Below, in pieces: positions 45,168-57,900 of a stretch of 64,000 nucleotides of DNA. Source of the DNA: Halicephalobus mephisto. Its lineage: Eukaryota > Nematoda > Chromadorea > Rhabditida > Panagrolaimidae. The notes below the pieces were generated by a model that saw only the letters and a program-made list of their open reading frames with translations, made no database searches and was not told where the DNA came from. Where the stretch lies: assembly GCA_009193035.1 (NCBI GenBank), contig SWDT01000049.1, forward strand, positions 62,001 through 126,000, given 5' to 3'. Within the stretch, counting starts at the first letter, position 1, and each line of letters starts with the position of its first letter. The position numbers were made by a program, and so were the translations under genes.

Positions 45168-48100
45168 TTAAGCCCATGCTTGTTTGATGCTACTTTGTCT
45201 CCAGAATCTTTTTGCAACAAAACTTGATATAATCAAGAAAGCTGTTACAGCACTGATGAGAACGTAATCAAAATCATCCTTCAGAATATCGAAAGTTCCT
45301 GAAGGTGTAACCCGTGTGAAAAACATATCCATCCCGTAGGCTAACATTAATGACGTCGATTCTAGTCCTGACGCTCTAAAAACCTCAATTATTTAAAATT
45401 TAAAAAATCCAAAAACTTACGCTGTTTTAATTCCATGTATATGTAGTACTGTCTGATTATAATTAATTAATTCTTCTGTAGCAATTGGAATTTCAGGCAT
45501 ATATGGAATAATCATTTCTTCTCTTAATTCTGGTGTCATTTCAATCGGTCTTTTAGCATCTGCAATTCTTCTTGGCAATTCCAAAATCCCTCCAAATGGC
45601 ATAGCAATGAGTAAACTTCTAAAAGTAAGGCCCATTTCTGTTTCACTTGGCGACATGGCCGTTATTCCTTGAGAAAATACAAATGCTTTAGAAATAACTT
45701 CTACGTTCTTCTTCGTTGTTGTAAATGAATTAAAATTATCCACATTTGTTTGTTCTTTACCTTCAAATAATTCAATTACACCCATTTCCGTTCTTCTGCT
45801 TCTTTCATTCCAGTAAGTATAAACAACCCAATTTTCGCAATGAACAATATGAAACGGGCCATTGACTTTTGAATGACGAGCCGTATGAATAACTTGACCA
45901 GTAACAACGTCAATGAGGTATATAGAAAGAACATGGTTTTCTTCGTCATAGGACTCCGTAGCAACCAAATTAGGGTTGGAGTACTTATAGAGGACCGATC
46001 TGTCTCCCAGGACTCTTCCAGAACTGTGGACTTTTTCTGAAAGTTAAAAATGAATTTTTAAATTATCAAAATTAAATTATTTAAAAATTCTAAAAATTAC
46101 CAAAATTTGGTTACTTACAGAATCACAAAAATTTAAAAAACTCACGATTTCTAGGTTTATCAGCAATAGTTAAAAATTTCTCCTTTTTTCCAAATGTCAA
46201 AGACGACTTCCATGTCGGAACCATCTTTTTCGTTTTTAAATCCACTTTCGATCCACCAACATTCCCAGAATTAACATCAATATTAAACAAATAAACAGGA
46301 AAATCAGTCGGATAATTACCCACCAACGTCGGATAAACATCAATATTATCATTAACATCAATTGTCAACAACGGATGAATCATATTTTCATCTGCAAATG
46401 GCAAAATCTCAATCTTCTTCAATTTTTGTCTTTCTAAAGTATCTGTTTGTTCTCCAGTAACAGGATTAAATACTACCAATCTCGTTGATGTCGAATACTT
46501 CAATCCAAATGCCACAATCCCTTGACTTTTAAATTGATAATAAGCAGTACCTCTTTGAATAAATAACGGAATTTTTTTCTTTCCAAATTGATTCGTCAAC
46601 GGAACCATGTCATCTCCCAAATACAACGACCATAAAACAGACCCATCTTCACTATGAATTCCATACAGTGATCCAGAATTAGAAGCAACAACTAGGATCT
46701 TCCTCAAATTAAAATAATCTCTTTCCAAAGACAAATCTTGATCCACCACCAATGATCCAGGTCTCGGTTTCTTCATTCTTCTTATAGCTGCATCATCACC
46801 TAGGAGATTTTTCAAAACCAGAGAAAAACTGACTTGTTTCGAGACGAATAAATCATACGACTTAATGACACGATCCACAAAAGCCAAGATGGATCTTCTG
46901 ACTTCCTCGACTTGAGCCGTAATCCTTCTGAAAAAAATCTTCACAACATTGGATTCTCTAACGCTGAATTCGGTTTCGATCATTGCTTGGGACTCCGAAA
47001 GTGGCAAATCTAGCATTTCCACAGTAGCAATGTCAGCCAAAGCTTCAAATCTCGTCCATTCGAGAGAAGGCTTTGATTGAGTGTCGATTAAGTTAAATTC
47101 ATAAAGATCCATTCTACAGTCAGTTCTGACGGTCAAAAGTTGAAGAGATTTCCCGGCTGGAAGAACAGCTATCATCTCCACTGCCGCTTGTTGAGTAGGC
47201 TCGATTTTGGTGGAGATTCTAGATTCACCTGCATTGAGATCGACGACTTCAAGAGTTCTCTGGAGGTCATAATAGACGGACAACAGGGGAATTGACTTCT
47301 CGACATCCATCGAAACATCAAAAACAGATGACGGTTTTGCTTTGTAGAGTTCATTCAGCTTTCCTTCAGTCATCTTGTAGATGATCAAATTAGCAGCACT
47401 AGAAACAGCGAAATAACCAGGAACAGAAAGTTCGCGGATTTCAGAATCCTTGGACCCAAGAAGATTAACTTGGTTCAATGTTTTTGAACTGATATCTAGA
47501 GCAAAAATAGATCCAGTAGTGTCTTGACAGACCAGAATACTTCCGGACAGAAGACATTTCTTAATAGATCCGGGGGAACTTCCAGAACGAACATCATTGA
47601 CGGCGTCTGTTTCCTGATCCACAGCCAAAATTTTGACAGATTTTCCAGCAACGGTCACAATCAGAATTTTTCCGCTTTCATCCAGATATCCATGAGCATA
47701 ATCAACGTCACCTAACGATGAGGAAATTCTCTTTTCTCCTGTCTCTAAATTGAATCCGACCAAAGATTGATCTGTAACAACAACCACCAGAGATTTTCCA
47801 TTGACAACATTCACGAATTTTCTTCCAGCAGAATTGATTCTCTGATCGAACAAGAGCAGTCCATTTGCCCGCTTGAAAACTCGAAGGTACTCTCCGCCAT
47901 TTACTAGGGTTGAGACATCTGGAAATTGAAAACGTTGAAAATAATGGCACAATCAGAAATCATGGTAAATTGAGAATATAAATGACAATTATAAACTTTA
48001 AAATATTAAAAACACCTATTAATTTAAAATATCGAAAACAACGACAAACATTAACATCAAAAATAACAAAAAATTTAAATGTTGATGAGATTTAAAAAGT

Positions 48101-48604
48101 TAAAAACAAGCAATTTTGACATGTTTTGACAATGAATTTAAGGTTTTACAAATAATGAAAGATTTAAAATGTTAAAAATATCGGAAAATTTAAAATATCA
48201 AAAACAATGATAAATTTGAAAACTCACATGGGACCTCCTTTCCATTAGGATTATACACGGAAAATCTCGGTGGAGTCGGTGCATCTATTTCTTGAACTTG
48301 TCTCCAATCTGAAAATTTTACAAATTTTGGAAATTCGATATATCGAAAATTCACCAATGTCTCCAGAATTCACGTTGATCGAAGCTAGGGCGTTTCTTTT
48401 GCTTGTGACCAGAAGAAAATCCTTCCCAGCGAAGGACCTGCCGAGTTGGACCTGATTCGGACATCCCACATGTCTGGCACGCCTGGAATTTCAAATATAA
48501 AATTTTTTATTTCGAAAACCTCACCAGTCAAATTTTCCAATTTGATCTTCGAAAAGCGCTTTTACAGTAATCGCAGTTGTCAGCAATAGTAGGATGGTTT
48601 TCAT
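45168..48604 (-). CDS. emc-1: ER membrane protein complex subunit 1 (EMC1), 961 aa
   Basis: Six minus-strand exons (48525-48604, 48355-48482, 48228-48308, 46146-47918, 45421-46036, 45168-45375) join in phase to 961 aa; human EMC1 is 993. A signal peptide (MKTILLLLTTAITVKA) precedes the family hallmark LFEDQIGKFDW. The lumenal part is beta-propeller-like. The C-terminal block (HSSGRVLGDRSVLYKYSNPN, INYNQTVLHIHGIKT, ASGLESTSLMLAYGMD, ILKDDFDYVLIS) is nearly invariant in EMC1, and a single C-terminal membrane span ends in a short basic tail. EMC1 is the large scaffold of the complex that inserts tail-anchored and multipass proteins into the ER membrane. It is divergent from the C1orf50-headed operon, sharing a 244-bp spacer. 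Confidence 0.95.
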
Positions 48605-48848
48605 GGTGTCAAAACATAGAAAAAAGGTTTAAAAAGTAGAAATTCAGATGAAACCTAAAAAAACGAAAAACAACGTCCAGGACCGAAACGAAGCCAGTTT
48701 TGTCCGGCGCGATTGCGGCTTATTTAGGGTCTCGAGAAGAAAAAATTTTTCGTCTTTTTTGAATCCGCGTTGTTCCGACCGTCTGATTCTCTTTTTCGCG
48801 TTTCTTTCGCTTTTTCATATATAAATTCCCCGTAGAAATCCTCCTAGA
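48605..48848. promoter_or_regulatory. Compact divergent promoter region
   Basis: The only spacer between EMC1 (minus) and the plus-strand four-gene operon. It is GC-richer than typical non-coding DNA here, with TGTCCGGCGCGATTGCGGCT at about 48697-48720 and a TTTTTCGCGTTTCTTTCGC tract. Expected to drive both directions; inferred from position. Confidence 0.5.
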
Positions 48849-49448
48849 ATGCCAATCATTCAAGAAGAAAAAGAATCCCAAGGTAAGTTTTTATTTTTTT
48901 TCGAAAATTTTTGATTTTTTCAGTTTCGTTGGTTTCCGCTTCTCCTGACAGTAACGTAGTATCGGTTAAGAAAATCCATAAACAGTATAATCCTACTGAT
49001 TTGGTGGATCTGGCGAAATCCATCCAATCAGCCAAGGAATTCGTGAATCAAAACGCGATTTCGAAACTGACGGTGATCGCCGAGCAGATGGCGGCCTTGG
49101 AGGAGGTTTTTTGAATTTCAAGCTTCCCCTATTTATCCATATCCCTTTTAGCAAGCTAGAAACATACTAGAGAAGGCGACAAATGACAATGATCTTCATA
49201 GTGTTCCCTGTAACGTCCAGAAAATCCCGGGAAAAATTTATTACTTGTGGCAGAAACCTAATGGTGAAAAATTTTTCTCTCTTATTGGACCTGAAGAGTG
49301 GACTTTGAGCAAGAACGAGCATTTGGGAACTTACAGGTTCGAATACGACAGGTCCTGGACTGAGGAGAAGGATTTCGAAACGGCAAAAAACAAGAAAATC
49401 TTAGTCGAGAATTATTACGGATTATCCAGAGCCATCAAAAATGAATAA
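48849..49448 (+). CDS. C1orf50/DUF2452 family protein, 170 aa; first gene of apparent operon
   Basis: Exons 48849-48882, 48924-49105 and 49152-49448 join in phase to 170 aa. The middle shows the family-like DLVDLAKSIQSAKEFV and the C-terminal half IPGKIYYLWQKPNGEKFFSL and ENYYGLSRAIKNE, which I recognise as the pattern of the DUF2452 (human C1orf50) family of small conserved eukaryotic proteins. Molecular function is not known to me. It starts 245 bp from the EMC1 ATG and its stop is followed after 134 bp by the next ATG, with an AATAAAG-type signal at the stop, as expected of the first gene of a nematode operon. Confidence 0.75.
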
Positions 49449-49582
49449 AGAGTTTTATTTTTGTTGTTTTCAAAAATATTTGTCAATTTCAATACAATAT
49501 CTGTTTTTGTTTTTACATTTTCCAGGATTTTTAACTTTAAAATTTTTTGTATTTTCTTTATTTTTATTTTTTCAGATCAAAG

Positions 49583-51580
49583 ATGAGTCGTCGCAGGACT
49601 GGCATGTTCCACAATGCCAAGTTTTCAGACCGAGTTTTCAAGGACATACCGGACAATGTAGTCAAGAACATCAGACGCGATTTAAACTTCGTACTTAGAA
49701 GAGATGAATCGCAAGACGTAAGACGATGGAACAGAGTCCCGAATTCGCAGTTGACAGAGGAAAAAGAACCAGAATTTCAGGATCGTCGAAGGAATCCTGT
49801 CAGAAACTTAAAAAACCGACAAATAGCTAGACCTTTTGCGCCTCAAGCTTCCAACGACAACGAAGACACTTGTTCAAGAAGAGATGCCGGGTTTATGTAA
49901 GTTTTTTACACATACAGTATGGTGTGTAATTTCGGAATTATTCACATTGGTTCCAAATACTGTAGCTTCTGAACCACAAGCTTTAAGGATGTCGTTGATA
50001 GTTAAAGCTCCAAAGTCGACTCTGGGGATCTTAGGAATATACGGTAATCCCTTACTTCTGTATCGCAAAAGAAGTTGTAACTAATAATTCTAGAATTGCA
50101 GACCATACTGTGTATCGGATGTTGATTTTTTGAAAGTTAAGGATAGTATGATTCATAATTTCGGAATTATTCAAATTTGTTCTCCAGACGTTGTAATTTT
50201 TGAATTAGAAATTTTGGAAATATCACTAGTTTGTCAAATCATATACCGTATTTTAAATACCACAGTAATATATAATGTTTTTCTATTACTGTACTTTGAA
50301 GAAATTAATAATAGTTTTGGAATTATAAAGCATGTTTTTTTTCCTTTTTAGGACCGCGAGAGAACTTCTGCAACAACGAAGAGATGAAGCACATGCGACC
50401 ACCTTTGCAGATGACTCTGGTGAAGTTCCTCATGCTGAATTGGGAAGGAAGAAAATTACAAGGATAGATAATAGGAAACATCAGTTTTCAACGACTAGTT
50501 GTGAACAAACTCCAACTGTGTTTAAGACTCCTGATGATCCGAAATTGAAACAGAAGAAGGAAAATGTTCCTATTTTTCCGTCAGAACCGGATTTGACAGT
50601 GATAGCTGAGGGGATTCTTGAAGGTTTGCCTCATTTGACGTTGAAGAATAATGAATCTATGACATATGCCCAAGCGACGAATGGGATTCTGAGGAAAGCT
50701 CTAAGTTTATTTTTTGATCTTGATGACTGGTCCAGTAAACCAGAAGCTGTAGTTGCTGCTAATGCGAAGACATTTGATCTGGATCCAGTGAAGCAAATGT
50801 TGAATCAGACGGCTCCATTGAATATTTCTTCGAAATCTATTAACAATTCTTTTCAATTGAGTTTGTTTAGAGAAGAATCTCCGTTTTCTGCGGCGAATTT
50901 GCTAGATGATTGTGAAATTGATCAACATATGAGTATTTGTAGTACTGGGGAACAAGATTTACATCATGAAGAAGCAAAAGAAATGGAAGAAGAGATGTAT
51001 TCGATGAACAAGGAATTTGATGAAATTGACAGGACGTTTGTGACTAATGATGACGGTGAGTGACGTCACTAGTTTTAATTTTATGTAATTAATTTTATCT
51101 AAAAACTTGTAAAATTTCAAATTTCCAAGTTTTTACAACCTCAGAAATTTCGTAATTTACTGAAAGTTTAAAATTTTAGAATTTTTTATTTAAAAAAAGT
51201 TGGAAATAATATTAATTTCTGTTTAATGATTATTTTCAGAACCCTTTGCATTTCTGAACGAATCGGCAGTGAATCCAATTGAACCTTTTATGGGGTTTAA
51301 ATTTAATGATGTCAGTGGTAATCCGGCTCAACATAATACGTCGTTTAATGTTTCTTTACGAAGAACACTATATTCTCAAACAGTACCTCAAACGGAAAAT
51401 GTGTTGAATTTATCGACGGAATCATTGGAGAAACCGACGTTTTTGAGTCCTTCTGTTGTTTTGTCTAATAAGAATAGTTTTGTGAATCAATCGAGTTCGA
51501 AGGAATTTCAGGATATTAGTTACAACCTTAGAAGTCATAGGAAACGACCAGCAGAAGGATCGCCGTTATTCAAGTTCTGA
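49583..51580 (+). CDS. Unrecognised, largely disordered protein (452 aa); second gene of apparent operon
   Basis: Exons 49583-49896, 50352-51055 and 51240-51580 join in phase to 452 aa. The N-terminus is strongly basic (MSRRRTGMFHNAKFSDRVFK, then many Arg/Asn). The middle has a helical segment (MTYAQATNGILRKALSLFFD) and an acidic stretch (EEAKEMEEEMYSMNKEFDEID). The C-terminus is Ser/Asn-rich and ends in a basic tail. No catalytic motif, membrane span or signal peptide is visible; a nuclear or RNA/chromatin-associated role is only a guess from charge and from its operon partners ARP6 and SF3B4. A TTTTTTCAG lies 6 bp before the ATG and is a likely SL trans-splice site. Intron 1 contains two copies of a TTTCGGAATTATTCA segment. 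Confidence 0.7.
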
Positions 51581-51778
51581 TTTGTTTTAGTTTTGGTTTT
51601 ATTTGTGCAATTTTTGTTTTACGGGTTTTTGTTATTAAGTTATTTTTTAAAATTTTCCAGAATTGTACGGTTGAATACCGTGAAAGTATTTTTGAATTTT
51701 AAAAATTTTCATTATTTTAGATTTTCAATATTTTAGATTTTCAATATTTTAGATTTTCATTATTTTTAATTTTTTAGA

Positions 51779-53584
51779 ATGTCTAAAACGCTGATTTTGG
51801 ATAATGGATCATATTCGATTAAGGCGGGTTATTGTGGAGTTTCAGAACCGAAAATAATTCCTAATTATATTTTTAAAAGTACAGTAGACCAGTATGTGGC
51901 GAATGAGATTGAACATGCATCAGATCCTGGGGGATTGTATAGATTGTCGCCGTTTGAGAAAGGTTATCCTGTTCATATGAATACAGAAAGCACTATTTGG
52001 CAGCATTTGTTCGGTCCGAAGGAAATGAATGTTAATTGTTCTGATACGAAACTTATTTTGACAGATCCTAATTATACTGTACCTGCTTTGGATGTGTTTT
52101 CTAGAGAATTGTTATTTGAAACTTATGGATTTCATTCATTATTAATCACTTCAGGTAAGTTTTGTACTTTGTAATTTATGATTTAATAATTGTTTGTCAT
52201 AGTTTAGTTTTTTATGCAGTAATATGAAAGTACTGTATGTTGCTAAAACCTTTAAGATTTAATATTTTATGTATTTAAAGATTTGGATTTAGAAATCACG
52301 ATTTTCGGGACAAATTATAATTGAAAGTTTTGAAATTGTGGAATATACTGTATTAAATTCTGAAAGGAATTATATTAGATACAGATTAGAGTTACGGTTA
52401 ACGCGGTGTACGTATTATTTCGAAATAGTTAAAAAGTACAGTATGATTTGTAATTTTTAAACTTGGTTTATTTTGTAATAATAGGCGGTTACTGTATAAT
52501 ACTGAACTATTCAGAATAGGTTCTGCAATGTAAATTATTTATGATATTTTTGAATTTTCTGATTTAGAAGTTGAAAAATCGTAATTTGCAGTTTAAAAAT
52601 TGCGAATAATGCACTTTTGGAAATATAATTATGATTGGTATTTCAGCGCCTATATTGGTCGGTAGAAGGAATTTTATTGAAACTAAGAATAATTTTTGTC
52701 TGGTAGTAGATGCGGGTCATTCTTTTACGCATATTATTCCGTTTTTATCGGGTAAGAATATTGTTCAAGCGACGACGAGAATTGATGTGGCTGGAATGGT
52801 AATAACGAATACGTTAAAAAAAGCATTGGCTAATCAAGTGGATTTGGGAAATGAGTTTAGTATTGTAAATGAAATTAAAGAAGATTGTTGCTATGTTTCG
52901 GAATCTTACAGCAATGAAATAAAAGAATTTGAGTGAGTTTTTTTTTATTTTAAATATTTTAATTAAGTATTTTAGAAAGAAAATTAAAACTCCAATAACG
53001 TATTATTTGCCAGATTTTTCGATTTTGAAAAGAGGTCAAGTGAAAACAGACAGTGATCCTGGGTCTTATAATGAACTTTCGAAAGTTATCCTTGGATTGG
53101 AACGATCCATGGCGTCTGAAATTGTTTTTCATCCTAATTTGGTTGGGATTCATCAGATGGGATTATCGGATGGTATTAAACAAACGTGCAATGGACGTCT
53201 ACCGTACTACTGTATTGGTGAACCTTTGATGCAGAATGTTTTTTGTATTGGTGGAACTTCGAAATTATCCGGATTTAGAGATAGATTGTAAGTTTTGAGT
53301 AAATTTAATATATAATTTGTGAATTTTTTAGACAAAGTGATTTAAAAAATGCTTTTGATATTTCGGAAGATAATTTTATAACTTCGATTACTGTACCGGA
53401 GAATCCAGTGACGAAAGCATGGGAATCGGCTTGTTATTTAGTTGAGAACGATCCTGAATTTTTGTCTTGTTTTGTGTCGAAACAGGAATTCCAAGAAGAA
53501 GGTGTCAGAGTATTTGATCAAAAGTACAAATTAACAGTGCCAGATTCTTGGTATGAAAGTATTAGTAATCCTATGATTTGTTGA
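51779..53584 (+). CDS. arp-6: Actin-related protein 6 (ARP6), SWR1/SRCAP complex subunit
   Basis: Exons 51779-52154, 52647-52932, 52976-53287 and 53332-53584 join in phase to 408 aa (human ACTR6 396). Actin-fold motifs are present: LILDNGSYSIKAGY (phosphate 1 loop), CLVVDAGHSFTHIIPF (phosphate 2 loop) and IGGTSKLSGFRDRL near the C-terminus. The family-specific YYLPDFSILKRGQ and LPENP-like TVPENPVTKAWE segments mark ARP6 rather than conventional actin. ARP6 is a nuclear subunit of the remodeller that deposits histone H2A.Z. It lies 198 bp after the preceding gene and 148 bp before SF3B4, consistent with operon processing. Confidence 0.93.
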
Positions 53585-53732
53585 TTTTTTATATGTACTG
53601 TAAAAAGTTATTTTAGATGAGATGATTTTGATTGAAAAGGTTTTAAATTACCTTGAATATTTTTAATTCTTTTTTATTTTTAAATTTATTTTTATTTTTA
53701 TTTTTAAATTTTATTTATTTTTATTTTTTTAG

Positions 53733-54719
53733 ATGGCGAATTTAGGTGGTTCTGATCGTAATCAAGATGCTACTATTTACGTTGGTGGATTGGATGACAA
53801 AGTAACAGAATCTATTTTGTGGGAACTTTTTGTTCAAGCAGGACCTGTTGTTACAGTAAACATGCCGAAAGACAGAATTACAGGAGCTCATCAAGGGTAT
53901 GTTTTAATTTTAAAAAATATTTAATATCAAGTGTTTTTTAGATTTGGATTTGTGGAGTTTATGGGTGAAGAAGATGCGGATTATGCTATGAGGATTATGA
54001 ACATGATTAAATTGTTTGGAAAACCGATCAAAGTTAACAAAGCATCTCAGAACGAAAAGAATTTGGATGTTGGAGCTAATCTTTTTGTCGGTAATTTGGA
54101 TCCTGAAGTGGATGAAAAACTGTTATTTGATACGTTCTCAGCTTTTGGAGTTATTTTGCAAGTTCCGAAAATTATGAGAGATACAGAAACTGGAAGCAGC
54201 AAAGGATATGCTTTTATTAATTTTGCATCTTTTGAAGCTTCGGATGCTGCTTTGGAAGCGATGAATGGACAGTATTTGTGTAATAGAGCAATTACTTGTT
54301 CATATGCGTATAAGAAAGATGCCAAAGGTGAAAGACATGGTACTGCTGCGGAAAGATTATTGGCAGCACAAAATCCAATTGTTACAAGTGATAGACCACA
54401 TCAAATGTTTGCGGATTTACCTCCACCACCTGTTGGATTACCTCAAATGGTTGGACCACCGGTTATTCCACCGGCACCACCACAAATGGGAATTCATCCT
54501 GGTTTACCTGTACCTCCACCACCAGTTATGGGATTACCACCTCATATGTCGCAAATTGGTATGTCACAAATGCAATCGATGATGGGATATCCTCCTCCTC
54601 CACCTGGAGCTCCAATGGGTATGCCGTGGGGAATGCCAACGACGAATCCTCCTCCTCCTCCACCACCAGGAAATTGGAATAATCCATATATGGCTGTTCC
54701 TCCGCCTCCACCGATGTGA
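53733..54719 (+). CDS. sap-49: Splicing factor 3B subunit 4 (SF3B4/SAP49), 313 aa
   Basis: Exons 53733-53896 and 53942-54719 join in phase to 313 aa. Two RRMs are present: RRM1 at about 12-88 with RNP2 IYVGGL and RNP1 GFGFVEF, and RRM2 at about 100-175 with RNP2 LFVGNL and RNP1 [28 protein letters not shown] and the interdomain KPIKVNKAS are typical SF3B4 sequence. The tail is Pro/Met/Gly-rich with PPPPP runs. The protein binds pre-mRNA near the branch site as part of U2 snRNP SF3b. It is the last of four closely spaced plus-strand genes, directly after ARP6, the same neighbour pair I recall from C. elegans. Confidence 0.95.
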
Positions 54720-54944
54720 TTTGGAATTTTTTAAATTTTTTTAAAAATTTGTTGTTGTTTCGCCTTGGATGAATTTATTTTGTTCTTTGATCAAGTACTT
54801 GAATGATCTCTTGTGAGAGGTTTTTTTAATTTATAAAAAATGGCTGTTGATTGACATGTGAGAAACGACAGGGAACAGGTCGAAGGAAAGCAGTGATAAG
54901 CGAGCGAGTCGAAAGTGGTGCTTTTATTGACTGGCCTAGATGAA

Positions 54945-57900
54945 ATGAAAATCGGTCTTATTTGGTTAATTTTTCTACCTAATGTTATATTAGGAAAAAA
55001 TTTGGCTTTTCATTATTCTTTATCAGAAAATGAATTAAGAGATATTTTAACTAAAAATGATAATCAAGAATATGAAGATGATGAAGCAGAAATTTTTGGA
55101 AATGATATTCATTCATTTTTTAGGGAATCAAATAATCAATTAATTTTGGATTTGGATTTATTTAAAGAATTTTGGGAAGAATTGGATAAAGCTAGAGAAT
55201 CTGCTACAGATGGAGATGTGAATTATGTCAAGGAAATTTTGGAGTTTTTTAATCCCCTAAGGCAATACGATATTTCTGCGCCTTGTATGGCTGATATTTT
55301 TCATTTTTTATGGACGACTTATAATTATGCAGATACAGTAAGACGAGCGAAAGATTGTAATGATTGTAACTGTACGAAAGAGTTCAAAAATATTTTTTCT
55401 GAATATCAGTGGATTTTTGACGGTGAGAAATTTTATAAGAGGATTAACTGGTCAAAGTTTGGAATGTCTGAAAAAAATTTTACTATAATTAATTTTCGAT
55501 GATTTTTATTTTTTTTTAAAATCTAAAATGATCAAAATTTTTAAATAAAAATTAACGAAATTTTCTGAATTTTGCAAAGTGCAAATTTTTGATTTCGTAA
55601 TTTTCACAAATTTCGACTTATCTGCCAGAATATTGCAAGCAAACTGCGGATTTTATTTTGATTTTGATCTTTTTATAGACATCGGCACTGACGCTAAAAT
55701 CTATAAAATGATCAACATCGAAATCAAAACACAATCAGACTAGTCGAAATAAGAGTGAAATCCGCAGTTTGCTCGCAGCTTTCCGGCAGCTTAGTCAACA
55801 TCAAAAAAAAAAATAAAATTCACAATTTGCTCATAAAATTCGATTAAGTTAACTTTTTTATATTTACATTTATAAAGATTTCGAAATAAAAGCGAAATCC
55901 GCAGTTTGCTCGCAGCTTTCTGGCAGCCTAGTCAATATCAAAATCAAAGTAAAATTTGACTACATTAGTTGATTTTTTATATTTACATTTATAAAGATTT
56001 CGAAATAAAAGCAAAATCCGCAGTTTGCTTGCAAAATTAGACTAGATTAGCTTACTTAATTGTTGTGAGAAAATTTAACTTTGATTTTTCGATGTCGATT
56101 GTTTTATAAACTTTGGGATTTTTTCCTAAAATATATTATTTTTTTGCGAAATTTCTTTTCTGCAATGTTTTGTTCTCCAGGATACTGTATCCCTAATTTC
56201 CTAATATTAAAATCGTTTTTTTCGTTTTTAGACCAATTTTATCGATTTTTGGATTAACTTAATGTCGATGAAATAAATTTTAAAAAATATTTAAAAATTA
56301 AACCGAAATTCAAAAGACAACTGTCAATTTTCCAAAAGTAACTTTTTATTAGGTAGTGATTAATGGAGTTTAGTCGTCGACGCGATCGGTAAAGTTCCTG
56401 CGGCAATAAGTGGAGGAAACAATTTGTGGCTGGGGTCTTGGTCGACTTGTAGGAAAATATCGACAATAAAAAATAATCAAGGGTATTTTTTTTTTACGAT
56501 GGAGGTTATCTGATTAAAAATCGATTTTTTAAGACAAAAATGGAATGGACAGTACTGTATGACGAGATATTATGCTTACAACAAATACAATCCTTTGAAA
56601 ACTTTTGGACAGAAATCTGATCCGACGGATATCTGCACGTGGGTTTTTGGAATTTCGAAATTATGTAAAATTTTCGCAATTAGTTAAAATTTTTAAAATT
56701 ATACAAAATTTTCGAAGTTATGTAAAATTTTCGAAATTATGTAAAATTTTTAAAATTATACAAAATTTCCAAAATTGTATAAAATTTTTAAAATTATACA
56801 AAATTTTCGAAGCTATACACAATTTTCGAAATTATATACAATTTTTGAAATTAGTTGAAATTTTTTGAATTTCTAAAAACTTCGGGAAAACGTTTATTTT
56901 TACAATATTATTTAATATTTAGAAAAAATACAACTTCAAAGATCTTTGAGGATTGGCCGGAAGAAGATAAAAAATGTTTCGACATAATGCCGTTGCTGAA
57001 TGTCGGACTCTGCATGCCCGACACTTGCACGGACTATGACGTCAAGAAGATCGTCGAATTCCTTTACCATACCATAGAATCCTCAATTGACGCTAAATTC
57101 GTCTGCAACATGACAGTCACCTGCAGCCATGACCGTCCAGAGAGCAAAATGTACAATAATCTTCCTTCCATGATCGTTTTGTAAGTTATATCTATATATA
57201 AGTAGATAGACAGATAATATGTAGATATATACAAATATATAAGGATATATACAAATATGCACAAGTATATATGTGGATACCTAGATATATATGGGTATGC
57301 ATGCAGATACGCATAAATATATAAGTATATATGTCGATATCTAGACATATATAGGTGTGTGTATGTACATAGACACGCATCGACATATACGGTACACATA
57401 TAGGTATATAGGTGTCTATAGACAAGTGTAGGTGTATATATAGATATTTATAGGTATATATGTAGGTATATGGATATGTATCAATGTATATAAGTTTATA
57501 AGTATATATATAGGCTTATATAGACATATGTAGGTATATGTAGGTATAGTATAAACATATGGTGGGTATACACGTCGATATATAGACATATGCAAAGTTA
57601 TAGACGCACATGTAGATATATATGCATAGATAGATACCATTTCTTTAAAATCGGTTACTTCAGATGTTTTGTCCTCTTGGTCTTCTCTCTGATACTCTAT
57701 GGAACGTGCTATGATTATTATGTTCTTTCTCCGGCGAGAGAAGAACGTTTGAAAACAGAACCATTGGAACAGAAGGCTTTACCTGCCGAAAATGGTGTTT
57801 TTGTGCAATTACTCATGATGTTTTCCATCAAGAGAAATGCCAAACAGATCATGGATACCACGACCGATGGAGAAATGATCAGATGTCTTCATGGAGCGAG

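Noticed and set aside
57064..57640. Minus-strand Tyr/Ile-rich ORFs
   Set aside because: They lie over a TATA/GATA microsatellite intron, plus exon 4 of the NRF gene on the other strand.
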